Below are positions 1-10,712 of a stretch of DNA of 64,000 bases, one piece after another. Below the pieces are notes generated by a model. The model saw nothing but the letters and a program-made list of their open reading frames with translations, did no database searches and was not told the DNA's origin. The DNA comes from Sipunculus nudus (taxonomy: Eukaryota; Annelida; Sipuncula; Golfingiida; Sipunculidae). The stretch is taken from contig CM049316.1 in assembly GCA_026874595.1 (NCBI GenBank), forward strand, positions 34,293,339-34,357,338, read 5' to 3'. Every line of letters begins with the position of its first letter. Within the stretch, counting starts at the first letter, position 1. The translations under genes and the position numbers were made by a program.

Positions 1-37
1 ACAAATGCAGAAGTGCCAGAACGCTTTATCTTCAACG
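1..37 (+). CDS. 3' end of an internal exon of an unidentified gene
   Basis: The first 37 bases read as an open phase that ends in AACG followed by GTGAGTG, a near-ideal splice donor, leaving one base (phase 1) for the next exon. The 12 codons give TNAEVPERFIFN. Two downstream acceptors, before 1473 and before 2146, both start in the matching phase and both run to a stop, so this looks like the tail of a plus-strand gene whose body lies left of the window. I do not recognise the protein. The evidence is the donor consensus and phase agreement only; at 37 bases chance cannot be excluded. Confidence 0.4.
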
Positions 38-1472
38 GTGAGTGTCATTTGCTGTCATACTTTTTCCTCGTGTTTCTGTTACGACAGTTTCTCAATTGTT
101 TAGTTACTGACAACCAATTACTTTCCACATATAGCCGGCCATTCCAGCGTAAGTTTGAACCGGACGGGTGGGGTATGTGTGTGTGTGTGATTGAGTGAGG
201 GGGAGGGGTTCAGAGAAGTGACCTGTGTTCAAACGTTAGTTACTGTCTCCGGGTACGTCTTTTAATTAGACCCATCGCCCTTTGAAAAGATTGTGATATC
301 AAACACAAGACACAGGCTACATTTTTCCCAAGTGGCCCACTCAGCACTTTGTAGCATGATTTTACCCATGGGAAACCACATGTGAACTGTTGGTGACAAA
401 ATGATTGTGATGATAAATCAACTAAAAGTAGGATCAAATCAATTTGTTTCATGTTGCCAACTGCATGTCATGTCACTGGTTCATTAATCGTTTGACTACG
501 TGAGGCAAAGTACTGATTTAAAGTGATTTTGGCATAGGAAATGGGGTACTGAATATTTAAATGTTAAATATTGTGTAGAAAATTTAGTAATAGAAAATAT
601 ATATAATAGAAAAATAATATATGGATAGTGCCCATTTTACTCTCTGCAGACTTGTACCACAATGTTTAGAGTGGAATAGTGCTATGTTGGAATACCCCTC
701 ACCCACAGTCATGATAGTACTAGTATAATTACATATTGACAAATGTAGGCCTATATGAATCGACAATTATGAGACTCATGGATCAACTTCCTTGTCGTGT
801 TATTAGAATTTTCAATTCCAGTTCATACCTGTAGTTAAACTTTTTCTCCATATGGTTTTCCTCTGTATTTAGTTTAGTCATAGAAATATAAAGTTGATTG
901 TCTTATTATTTCTTCAATGGTTTACATAAAGATTGCTTTATTTGCCAGTATATCTGCTTATAAACAACAGAGAATGGTCACAGCAAATTGAACAAGTTTT
1001 GAAATCTCCACAACTTAAAGGTTAGCACACTGTCCACAATCTATCTCACCACAGGCTTAACTGATTGTCATATTTCTGACAAGAAAGGGACATTTCATTT
1101 CTACAAAAGGAACGTTAGATGCTGGGAGTCTGAATGTCTAGAGAATCTCCATAGTGAGAATTCATGCTGGTCTCTAATTTAACATTCCAGATTGTCACAA
1201 ACTTGAACATACATCCCCGATTCAAAAGTTTATTGAAGAGAAAAGACTTACAACAAACACATTAACTTGTTCTGAATCAGCAATTAATACACAGAGATAA
1301 ACAAGACTCATTATTTTTATTCTACTTTTAAAATAAGTCTGTTTACGCCATACACTTATACATCATTATTTATATGACAGTATATCACTGATGTTTACAA
1401 AATAATCATATCATATATGTTTGGTCTTGAGTATAATTTAAATATCATTAAAAATTGGCATTTGTGTTGCAG
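38..1472 (+). other. Probable intron of the left-edge gene
   Basis: This stretch is bounded by GTGAGT at the left and TTGCAG at the right. It is AT-rich and has no open frame worth calling on either strand. A short GT-rich tract lies at about 175-192. I see no repeat family I can name. Confidence 0.35.
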
Positions 1473-1579
1473 ATCTTCTGGCTGTATGTCACTGTAACCC
1501 TCGTACGAATGCTGGGTACTGTGACGTCAGAGGCACGGGGCAGGTTCAGATTCCTACATCATTTCCTCTTTTGGTTTGA
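1473..1579 (+). CDS. Candidate last exon (version 1) of the unidentified left-edge gene
   Basis: An acceptor (TTTGTGTTGCAG) ends at 1472. Joined in phase 1 to the exon ending at base 37, the reading frame stays open for 35 codons and stops at TGA 1577-1579. It contains three cysteines in a short stretch (VCHCNPRTNAGYC) and then ends in a hydrophobic tail. An AATAAA signal at 1649-1654 lies about 70 bases after the stop, a normal place for a polyadenylation signal. I do not recognise the family. It competes with the exon at 2146-2294: either the two are alternative ends or one is fortuitous. Confidence 0.4.
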
Positions 1580-2145
1580 TTTTGCTTGTTGCAGTAGCAC
1601 GTATTTGGTCTACAAGCAGATATTTTATACAAGCAGATGTTTTATAACAATAAAATTGAAGGCTAGCATCATGCATGGTAATATATATGGTTATATTTGA
1701 TTTTTAAATTACATATTTGCTTCATCATAGTGATAGAATGAATTTCTGGTAAATACCGTACGGGTAAATGAAATGGATATGCATTCGCATCAACTATGTC
1801 AACCTATTTTCTATGAGCAAAAAAAAAAACATTTTACCCATTACTTGGTAATAAAGCAATAAAGTATTTGTGTTCAGGCTGTGTGTGCGTCACGGCAAAT
1901 TATATAAAAAAAACATCTGATATGGCCATTAGAAGTCATCAGTCCAATCACTAATAAGGAAATAAAATTTTCTTTTTTTTCTCTCTCTATTATTTGGCAC
2001 AGTATTATATCAGCAAGTGATGGGTTATCATATAAATATACAGAATATTTGCAAATATGTATCAGTTTTTTTTAACAATCCTTGTAAGTGTAATAGTGGG
2101 GCGATAAGTTAAAGATACTTACTCATAGTGGTGTCCATTTTGCAG
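1580..2145 (+). other. 3' UTR or intron sequence, AT-rich
   Basis: It holds the polyadenylation signal at 1649-1654 for the first candidate last exon and several A and T homopolymers (for example 1820-1830 and 1972-1980). Nothing else is recognised. Confidence 0.3.
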
Positions 2146-2294
2146 ACCACTGGTTTTCTTTTCCTAGACTCTGTTGGTCTGACTACCACAAGAAGGTTTA
2201 TAAGTACGGGCACATTCCATTTCCCAGGTGTGCTCGTTCTGTTGAGCACAGCAAGAATGCTAGTGAATTTCAGCCCGTGGAAGGATTTAATTAG
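2146..2294 (+). CDS. Candidate last exon (version 2) of the unidentified left-edge gene
   Basis: The acceptor GTGTCCATTTTGCAG ends at 2145 and the exon opens in phase 1, the phase required by the donor at 37/38. The frame then runs 49 codons to TAG at 2292-2294. The peptide is Lys-, Tyr- and His-rich (for example WSDYHKKVYKYGHIPFPRC) and looks coding by composition. A second, weaker acceptor (TTTTCTTTTCCTAG) ends at 2167 in a different phase. The family is not recognised. No AATAAA is seen close downstream, which makes this version less certain as a true 3' end than the exon at 1473. Confidence 0.35.
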
Positions 2295-2299
2295 GCCCA

Positions 2300-3130
2300 C
2301 AGAATGAGAGCAGTGCTCATATGATCTAAATGGATACAGATATTCATATTTATAGAATATGTATATAATTCCTCAGCATACAAACTAGGTCCTTTTGTTG
2401 ATAAAAGAACCTTTATTTTTATTAATGTTGTAGATAATTTGTAACATGGTCATAGTCCAAAATATAGATTTAAACTAGAGTTAAATTCACGTCATTAGCT
2501 ATAGAGCAATAGAGCAGGAAAAAATCGTTTAATTAATAATTAGATGCCCATATTATTTTAAAATAATTTTTTAAGGCAAAAGCAGCACATTAAACCCTTT
2601 CCTTTTTCGTTTAACGGGCAATGTTTTGACGTTGGGTTTCCGTGCTGAACCGTCAGTATTGCTCACCGTCATCATCGACAAATGAATATTATATTTGAAA
2701 GAAAAGGTGAATGTAAGTAAATCTTACCATGTTCAACAGTTGATTTATGACTCAGTTAATATGTCGTCCTCTAGCTCGAACTGAAGATTCAGGCGTCCAA
2801 GATTTCCGTTCAGAGCGCCATGCAGCACCGGGGCTGTCAAGCAGACGGCAGCGCTTCTGATGTTTTCCTAGCTTTTGATATCATCTGATCATGCACGTAT
2901 CTCTGATTCTCTCTTTTAAGTGTTCTGTGACAGGATGACTAGTTCTGGCTATCTTTTATGATATGTTATCAGGGATATGTATTAGCAAGCGAGTCTCGGG
3001 ATGCCGCCATGCAATGTTTTCGTGTAGGCCTAAGTACATGCGCCCGCTTGAACAAATGTGAGACTTAGCAACCGTCGTTAAGGAGGGCGGGGCTTGGGGC
3101 CAGCCATCGGAAAGGTCAATTGCCATCCCT
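2300..3130. other. Intergenic DNA, nothing recognised
   Basis: There is no supported open frame. The 2750-2880 part is GC-richer than its surroundings but is interrupted in all frames. If the GS-like exon A at 3.5 kb has an intron, part of this stretch could lie in it. Confidence 0.3.
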
Positions 3131-3131
3131 G

Positions 3132-3350
3132 TCACGAGCCTGGCAACATAATGAATGAGCCCTGGGGGGATGTTACACTTATCAAGGCACCGTTTATGTA
3201 ATCATGACAGGTTGATACGTTAGCCTTAGTAGGGGTTAACCAGTGAGGCAGTATATAATCCAATAACTTATTTATAAGGAATTTATTTTGGAAAGGTAAA
3301 GCACGTTGCTCTGGTCCGCCATCTTGGATCAAGCCTGTTGCCTAGCAGCA
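3132..3350. repeat. Intronic part of duplicated segment, copy A
   Basis: It matches 22440-22640 by eye over about 200 bases, including TGTAATCATGA, the AACCA(G/A)TGAGGC(A/G)GTATAT block and the ATCCA(A/G)TAACT block. This extends the copy A/copy B homology past the GS-like first exons to lower coordinates. In copy B about 3.4 kb of extra DNA separates this block from the exon. Confidence 0.6.
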
Positions 3351-3499
3351 TACCCTCTGCAGACCTTGCAGGCCATTATACACTATATACAGCTTGCGCA
3401 GCGTTGTAAGTGATGTGGTTAGTGTGTCATTCCCACTACAGTGAAAACATTCTGAATCGCATTCGGAAAGAGCGATCGCTATTACAAAATTTTACTCAC

Positions 3500-3644
3500 C
3501 GATATATGCGTACATTCCATGCTCCGTGTATAAGGGAACGTTTCTCTGAGCCACGGTAACTCCCCTTTGTATCCCATGTATATCACACCAAGTAAATCGG
3601 ACGTAATCATAGTCCTTTAGTTCCTTACACATTTCGTTCGCCAT
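3500..3644 (-). CDS. First coding exon of a lengsin-like glutamine synthetase homologue (copy A)
   Basis: On the minus strand, ATG at 3644-3642 sits in an excellent Kozak context (ATCACCATGG). The exon encodes about 48 residues starting MANEMCKELKDYDYVRF and continues with TWCDIHGIQRG, the N-terminal beta-Grasp core typical of GS-fold proteins ('R..W.D..G..RG'). It ends at ATC-G followed by GTGAGTAAAA, a strong donor in phase 1. The same frame stays open 5' of the ATG for about 25 codons to an in-frame TAG, so a TTG-initiated longer product is unlikely. The large second exon is not present between here and the left edge; it would have to lie outside the window. Lengsin-like proteins usually lack GS activity; the role here is unknown. 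A paralogous exon lies at 26.2 kb. Confidence 0.7.
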
Positions 3645-3889
3645 GGTGATCTCTGTGGAGTCAAAGTATGTAATACCCAAATGGTTCAAAACGACGATGG
3701 GAATCGTATGGACAAGAATGCACCGCTATAGAGATCTAGGTCAACGTTCTGGATAAGTGCGGGCATATGCGACCCACTCGTAAAAATAGCGCACAGATGA
3801 CAAACAGATTATGACGTAAGAGGTATCGCAAAGTCTGTGTATAGTGTGAAGTTACTAAATATCCGAGTGGAGCTAGACTAATGGCGGAA

Positions 3890-4025
3890 TACACCGCAAA
3901 AGACCAACATACACCAAAATAACACCGAAATTCACTGAAAAAGCACCGAAATACCCTTGAATAACACTAAAATACACTGAAAAAGCACCGAAATACACTT
4001 GAATAACACTGAAATACACTGAAAT
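3890..4025 (+). repeat. Degenerate minisatellite, ACACCGAAATA-like units
   Basis: Units of about 11-20 bases built on CACCGAAATA / CACTGAAATA alternate here. The same array is present upstream of exon B at 26580-26720, so it predates the segmental duplication. Confidence 0.7.
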
Positions 4026-4387
4026 TACAGTCAATACCACCAATATATATGTTCAACTTACAATATATATAAGCTACGTAAAAATAATACCGCTTGTCAA
4101 TACAACTTGCAACTTGGAGCCTACCTTTAGTTTAACACAACTGTTCACATACGTTTGGGCACATATTTCTTGTGTACCATGAAGACACCAAGTAATGGTG
4201 TGAAGGGGTACAGTTTGAAGGTTCAGTTTTAAGCGCTTTTAAGTGCGTCCCCCACGTTATCAAAACCACGCTTCTGAGATCATCTTAATAGTTAAAGTAG
4301 TATTTTCTCTTTCTCTTTCAAACTATTAATTCAATGGAAAAATTTCTCATCAATAAATGTCACATACCAGAATATACCAGGACGGAA

Positions 4388-4760
4388 TTGCTTGAATCCG
4401 CGGTGTTGAGCTGACTCAGTTAAAGAAAAAAAAGAAAGTGTCATGAAAACAAAATACGCATTGCGATATACGTAACAACCTCCATTTTTCAATGAAATCA
4501 ATATTACCAGTGGTACGCCATGTACAGTTAATGGAAGAGCCGCCCCGTGTTTGGTCGATAGAAGGTCGTAAACGCTTGAATACGCTGTGTCAAGCTTAAT
4601 CACTTAAAAAGCGGTAGGAAAGTGTATGAAAATAATTTACACCGGGTCGTTACAAGTACCAACCCCTCGTATATCGACGGAACCAATATAACTAGTTGTA
4701 CGTGGTGCACATTTAATAGAAGAGCCACCCAGTATTCAGAGGGAAACAATTTAAAAAAAC
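4388..4760 (+). repeat. Local tandem duplication specific to copy A
   Basis: Two units about 183 bp apart start at 4388 (GCTTGAATCCGCGGTGT) and 4571 (GCTTGAATACGCTGTGT). Each runs through a TTAAAAA/AGAAA tract, GAAAGTGT, a palindromic coastal TACGTGGTGCAC-like part and AGAGCC(G/A)CCC. Copy B has only one unit (from about 27246). Long minus-strand frames here are not conserved as protein between the copies. Confidence 0.6.
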
Positions 4761-5719
4761 TGCACACAGTGTTTAAAAATGGAACAGCCACATGAAACGC
4801 CGAGGTTTTGAGAGGCCGGTGCAGACAGATTCTTGTTGACAACTGATGACAATGTGATTCCCCTAAATCTTATTATGGTGCGTGATTATTTGTGATTGCG
4901 CGTGTCCCATATTCCCTTGGCATCTTAGGAAATTTTATAAACACAATCCTTGTACCGGCGATGATTTCACTTGCGTCCCTGAGTAGTGACCGGTGTTTTT
5001 TTTTGTTTTGACGTGTTCTTTTTTTTATAATTTTTCTGATGAGCCTGATATTGTCTGTTTTAAATACATGCCGGTCTTAAATAGAATCCGACCTTGTTAA
5101 GACGCTGGGTGAAAGCAGCGTCTAAAAATAGTTTAAAATTGCAATTGCATAATGTGTACGTTTGTGTTTTATCGGGTTTATTAATAAATGGCAATTCTTT
5201 GCCTTGTCAATGAATTTCCGAAAATTTGGTACTAATAAATCCGGGCGGATAGGAGCAATACAGTAACAACATGGTGATTGCACGTGTCGGATCAAATGTA
5301 ACTGTTAATTTTTCATTTATTGTTATTTATTTATTTATCTTTATTTACGGTGGCTTGTTCAGAATATACTGATCTTTCACAAAGCCCTGATAGTACTTGT
5401 CATTTCAAAAATATGTAAACAAATAGTATAAGTATTATAAAATGTACATGTAAACACGTGTAGCCAATTGTAGCTAAATATATCATATATTGTTAATTCT
5501 TGTACTAGTTTTGCAAACAAAGATTATCTAATCCACGAAACTACCGAGATATGAACTGTTATGAACAATGCTATTTGAAAGAAAAAATGTCACACAGGAT
5601 ATATGAAGAACACACATGCTGCAATAAAAAGCAACACAAGCATATATTTATATTGTTTGGCTTAGCTTCTGTTATATCTAAAAATAAGGAAGCTCTCTCG
5701 CTTGATCGGTTCAGCAGTT

Positions 5720-5860
5720 AATTAAATTTTAGCACAGCTGACTGTCAGACACACTGAGCTTGAGCGATAGGTCTTTGTCCGCCGCGTTCCCCTTGGCGGG
5801 TCTGCTGTTCGTTAAAATTACACAAACTGTTATCATTAGATATAGAAACTTCAAACTCAA
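5720..5860 (+). repeat. GCTGAC..TTTGTCCG repeat fragment, copy A
   Basis: TTTAGC-CAGCTGACTGTCAGAC followed by GGTCTTTGTCCGCCG matches 28570-28640 (its segmental partner) and the start of the tandem element at 51797, so this is a dispersed repeat family older than the segmental duplication. Confidence 0.55.
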
Positions 5861-8305
5861 CGTTAAAAGAATTCCTACATAAATGTCTTTGGGTACCTGA
5901 AATTAGTTCATGGTGACCTATATTATACAGTTATTTTTTGGCAAAAAAAGGAAATATTTTGAGCACTCTGACTGATTATTATTGATCATCAAGCCCGTTG
6001 AACATATATATACGTGTTGGTTCATCAAAATAAATATTGTACTTCCTCAAGAGTGCAGGCATTGAATATTTGGAATAATTGGACAGTTTTAAACTGGTAC
6101 AGTTCTTCTGATAGCTCACATAAATTTTGGTGATAGGCTCATTTTTGTAGAATTTTAAACAACCATTTTAATATATATGTAATAAATCCAAGAATTACAG
6201 GAATATTTGGCCAACTTGGCAACTTACTTGTTGGTATGAGACTAAAGTGGTGGCCCTGTATTTTTATATGCTGAAATGAAATTTCGTGGATGCTATTGAA
6301 CAGGCTTGTTCTGAAGCTGTGGTGTTTGTTTTCGGAGTACTTGAATGGAACAACTGAACAATTCTCAAATTGTTGCATCAATACAGGTCATATACGTGTA
6401 TTACTTAATTGAACAAACTGATTGAACAATCGATTCTCTGTCCTCCGTGATTGTCACTCGGTGCGCCTGTTTTGTTTTTAATCTTACATATCCCAAGAGA
6501 TGATTGATGTGTTGGCATGGCATTAGGCTGTGCGTCTGTTATGAGTGAAAATCAGATATACCCCTGGAATGGTTTGATATATATAACCTGCCATTTCCGG
6601 GTCAATCCAACTTTGATAGCTTTCAAAGTTGTATGGCACCAGATCGTACCATCAACAATTGCAATTTCCAATACATCCATGCACTTTTCTCAGGAGTGGT
6701 GGGAAATATATCCCTTCTGTATTGCATGTCAATAGATCTTTGAATAAATCATCTATCACCCAAGATTGAAGGTGTCACTTGTATTCGTGTTTGGATGGCA
6801 GCAATCTCAATTCGGATGAAAATCAAACATAATTTTGGTGCCACTTTGATATACCTGAATTGTTGCATGTTTATCCATCATGGATTGCGTTCAGCTACAC
6901 AAGACTGATGGGCCACCGAATATAAATTTCCTTCCGGCATCTGTGGTGCAAGAAATTTGTAGCACTTTTATATCACGAGACATTCAATGTCATATATTTA
7001 CTGCGCCACCCATATTATTTAAGAAAGCCAATGACAGCATTCATTAAGGTTTTCAGATTGTTCTGAAATCTCTTTTATTTATCGAGCAAAACTTATTTCA
7101 TTTTGAGAACAAATCGAACTATCGTTATCGTTTCCTTGTTTTTCTCCTCTGATTTTTTAAAAATTGTTCAACGACAGAAATTTTTATCAAAATGTGATAT
7201 GGCTTTTGAAATTTTGTTTAAAAAAAGTTTCTCTTCATTGCTTTGAGAAAAACTTCAGGGTGACCATTAGCAATAAGCATTTATAATACCTTTATCTATA
7301 TCTCTTACACTTTTTATTGAAGTGACGCATATTTAAATTCACATTTTACATGGTAGGTGCACGGACGACTGTTTATTCTAGGCCTTGGTCTAATTTGCAA
7401 TTTATTTTGGACAATTCCGTCGTTCCTATGTATCTAAATAACAGTCTGATTGCATGTTGACCATATACGCGTTGTGAACTCGACCTTACATTTATGGTTT
7501 CCGGGCATTGCTATCCAGCTGACAGTGGATGCAATATTTCCGGAACAGCTCAGCCTCTAGTATAACATCTTGTGAAAAAGGTCTGTCTCACAGTCCCTGG
7601 TTAATTTCAGGTTATTTAGATGACAGGTCTTATAATTTGTCACGTATTTAATATGTAACTTAAATTAAAAGGCAAAACCTTGGTTTAGATTTTAAAACTG
7701 ATGGCTTTCTTATTTTAAACTACAGAAGAAAGAATATTTTCATAAGAGGGTTCTTAAATTAAAGTTTCTAAGTTGATTTATTTTAAAATTTTAATTAATT
7801 ATTTTTAGAAAAAGCGAATGTCATATATGGTGTGAAATCATGTTAAATAAAATAAAGGTAACACAATACACTTCAGAAATATTTGTTTGGACGGGGTTGA
7901 TGTGCATAATATCACAGAAAACATAGACATAGTTTAAAATTTTATCTGATATATTAACATAAAAATCAAAAAGATTTTCTGATAAGCCAAACTTAAATAT
8001 TTAATAAAAGTTTTAATTTAAAATATAATATGGAGTATGAATGCACAAAATTTTATGGCTGTCGCTGCGACAGTAAAATATAACGGATGGATGTACCATA
8101 ATTCGTACCGTTACAGACGGACGTATGTGTACACGTATTTCGTGGATCCTTTCTAACATTTGACCAACAAATGGTTTATTATACCATGATCAGGTTTTAT
8201 TTATCTCAATACATTGGGAGAACGTTCACTGATATTGCAGTAAAAAATCAAACAAAATGCCGTCCGCCGAATCATTTTTTTCTGAGCGGAAAACCAATCA
8301 GAAAT

Positions 8306-8750
8306 ATTTGATGATTAAGAATAAAAAGTGAAATAATCATTTTAATATGATTTTTTTACCTCAGATTATATGATTTGAAAGCTTTTGACAGGTGCCTGTT
8401 TGAAAAAGGACACGCCTATAAACATATTCTGAACCCTTTCGAGGATATAGTAATTAAAAAACATTTAAGTAAAATCTGAATAGTCAAGTTGGTTAAAGTT
8501 AAGCGCAGATTTGAATTTTCAATGGTAGATTAATAAACTAGGGTGGTACTCTATACGGAAGAAGGCCAATGACCTTTTTCTGAGTAAGGCAATGGTTAAA
8601 ATACCTTAAATAACATCATGACATTGATATCTCACTTCTTCTGCTGAATTCAAAACGTCTCCATGTCCAGACGCATCAGTTATGAATACGCTATTTAATC
8701 AAATACACGTTATATACATGTTGTGTGTCTATTATATATGCTTCATATAT
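8306..8750. other. Unique-looking AT-rich spacer
   Basis: This lies between the end of the segmental duplication and the start of the 36-bp minisatellite. No coding or repeat signal is recognised. Confidence 0.3.
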
Positions 8751-8754
8751 GTAG

Positions 8755-9480
8755 CGTTTTCTAGCCAGCCATTCAAGCTATTTAACCAGATTAACGTGTG
8801 GGATTTCCATCCCAGTCTATCTTCAATAACGACACGGTTTATTTAACCAAGCACACCTGCTATATACCTACGATTTATTCAACCAAGCAAACTTGCTCTA
8901 TTCACATGAATCATTCAACCAAGCAAACCTGATGAATCCATTTTTTTTCAAACAAGCATTCTGGCTACATTTACATGGTTTGTTCAATCAAGCACATCTG
9001 CTGAATCAACATGGCGTAATTAACGAAGAACAGCTGTTACATACTCCTGCAAGCAATTCTTTTTCCATACAACCTTATTATCATATCTGCTGTACCCGCA
9101 TGGTCTGCTAAACCAAGAAAACACCTTAATTTTCACGGTTTATTAACCAATAACGCCTGCTATATACACACGATTAATTCAACGAAGCACACCTCGTACA
9201 TACAAATGGTTTATTCAATCAAGAAAACCTGCTATATACACAGGGTCTATTCAGCCAAACAGACCTGCTTTCTACACAGGGTGTATTCAACCAAGAACTC
9301 CTGAAAATTACCCAAGGTTTATTTAACCATAACCATCTTTTATGTACACACGGTTCATTCAATCAAGCACTACTGTTTAATATACACATTTTAATAAACG
9401 AAGGACGTCTGTTTTATATACATACAGTTTTTTTCAGTTAAGCACACATGCGATATGCACATGAAAAAATTCATCAAAGT
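8755..9480 (+). repeat. Degenerate minisatellite, about 36-bp unit (left part)
   Basis: About 20 diverged units of the form CAAGCACACCTGCTATATACACACGGTTTATTCAAC are seen here in pieces (GCACACCTGCTATATAC, then TTATTCAACCAA). The spacing of the AACCAAGCA block is close to 36 bases. A short open frame at 8893-9111 is only this repeat read in one frame (recurring F-N-Q-A motif) and is not called as a gene. Confidence 0.75.
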
Positions 9481-9490
9481 AAACGTGCTT

Positions 9491-10062
9491 TTACGCTCTT
9501 TACACAGCGCTTTACCTATAGGGCTACTTCCTATATCGTAAGGCGCTGTTTGTTATGACCTCGTATCCTGAATTGAAACACCAGAGGGGAGCAATGTATT
9601 TTTGTCCAATCAGATGAGACCTTGTGCTGGAAGACAAAGCCAAGCGAGGAATACACGGAGCCAATCATATTCATTTCTTTTTGAGTGACAGCTCATCCCC
9701 CAGCGTAACCGTCTGAACAGGCCACAGGCTCAGAGAGAATTGCCCCTGACGTGGTTTGCTTAGGGCCTTGGGCACATAGGATGCTCGGCCGGTGAGCTGT
9801 AATTCAAACGAAACGTAACAACAAAGGCTGCGTGCACACCTCGCTGGCTGGTTTCAGTTCTGCAGACAACAGATACATGGCTACGCTAACACAGTCATAA
9901 TGTCATAATCGAATCGGTCGATGATGCGAGAATGCAGAGGGAGCAATTTAAATTCGACCGGAAACTCATCAAGCGGCGCTTGAAGCGCGGCAATGGGCGG
10001 AGCCAGGATGCCTGTCGAGTGTTTGTTTATTGGCATCTGATTGGCTGCTTGTCACATCGTAC
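9491..10062. promoter_or_regulatory. Duplicated promoter-like segment with hairpin (copy 1)
   Basis: This block interrupts the 36-bp minisatellite and recurs at 39637-40439. It opens with an imperfect 46-bp inverted repeat (ACAGCGCTTTAC..GTAAGGCGCTGT, 9504-9549). Then come CCAAT-type boxes (GTCCAATCAG near 9604, GCCAATCAT near 9661, GATTGGCTG near 10040) and a GC-box-like GGGCGGAGC near 9996. Conservation between copies is strongest at these motifs. On architecture it could be a proximal promoter or the conserved core of a mobile element. No gene is seen starting next to it, so the regulatory label is a hypothesis. Confidence 0.35.
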
Positions 10063-10194
10063 GCACGTTTATTTCAGTGGACAACAAACCGCCATCTGGT
10101 GTTTAAATATATCATAAACGGTCAAAGCTGGCAGCGTGAAAATCAGTTGCTTCTTTAGAAGCGCAAGATTTCAACTGCCCCGGGAGCGTAAAGT

Positions 10195-10712
10195 GCTTTA
10201 TACACACGGTTAATTCTACCAAGCAAAAATGCTGTATTCAAATTGTTACATAACAAAGCACACCTGCTATATTAATACCGTTTATTCAACAAAGAACTCC
10301 TTCAACTTACACATGGTGTATTTAACCGTGCAAACCTGCTATATGCACACGGTTTATTCAACTAAGCACCATGTTATTTACCCACGGTTTAGGCAAATAA
10401 GCGCACCTGCTATATACCTTCGATTCATTCGACCAAGCACACCTGATTAATCCAAATGTTTCTTTTTCAACCAAGCATCATGCTACATAAACACGATTTG
10501 TACAGCCAAGCACATCTGCTACATACACCCACAAGCACAACTTTTTTAATACAAATCGGCACACCTGCTGTACCAACATGGTTTAATCAACCAAGAACAC
10601 CTGCGTAATTTTCAAGGTTTTTAAACCAAGCACGCCTGCTACATACACACGGTTCATTCATCGAAGCACACTTCGAACATACAAACGGTTTATTCAACCA
10701 AACAGACCTGTA
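10195..10712 (+). repeat. Degenerate minisatellite, about 36-bp unit (right part)
   Basis: About 14 further units of the same repeat as 8755-9480, in the same orientation (for example CACACCTGCTATATAC plus TTCATTC-ACCAAGCA). The two parts together read as one array split by the 9491-10062 segment. Confidence 0.75.

Larger units (their letters stand above)
3370..8305. repeat. Segmental duplication, copy A (main block)
   Basis: Recognisable similarity to 26055-30660 runs along the whole block in the same orientation: GS first exon, an ACACCGAAATA-type minisatellite, the AACGCTTGAATACGCTG region, the CAATAAAAAGCAACA(C/T)AAGCA block, the TCAGATATACCCCTG block and the ACCAATCAGAAATA end. Beyond 8305 and 30660 the copies diverge abruptly. 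The divergence is high with many indels, so the duplication is old. Confidence 0.85.

Noticed and set aside
6517-6735. 72-codon plus-strand frame in copy A
   Set aside because: The paralogous stretch at 29.3-29.6 kb carries frame-breaking indels, so it is not under coding constraint.
8893-9111. 72-codon plus-strand open frame with repeated F-N-Q-A motif
   Set aside because: It is one reading frame of the degenerate 36-bp minisatellite; neighbouring units contain stops and shifts.
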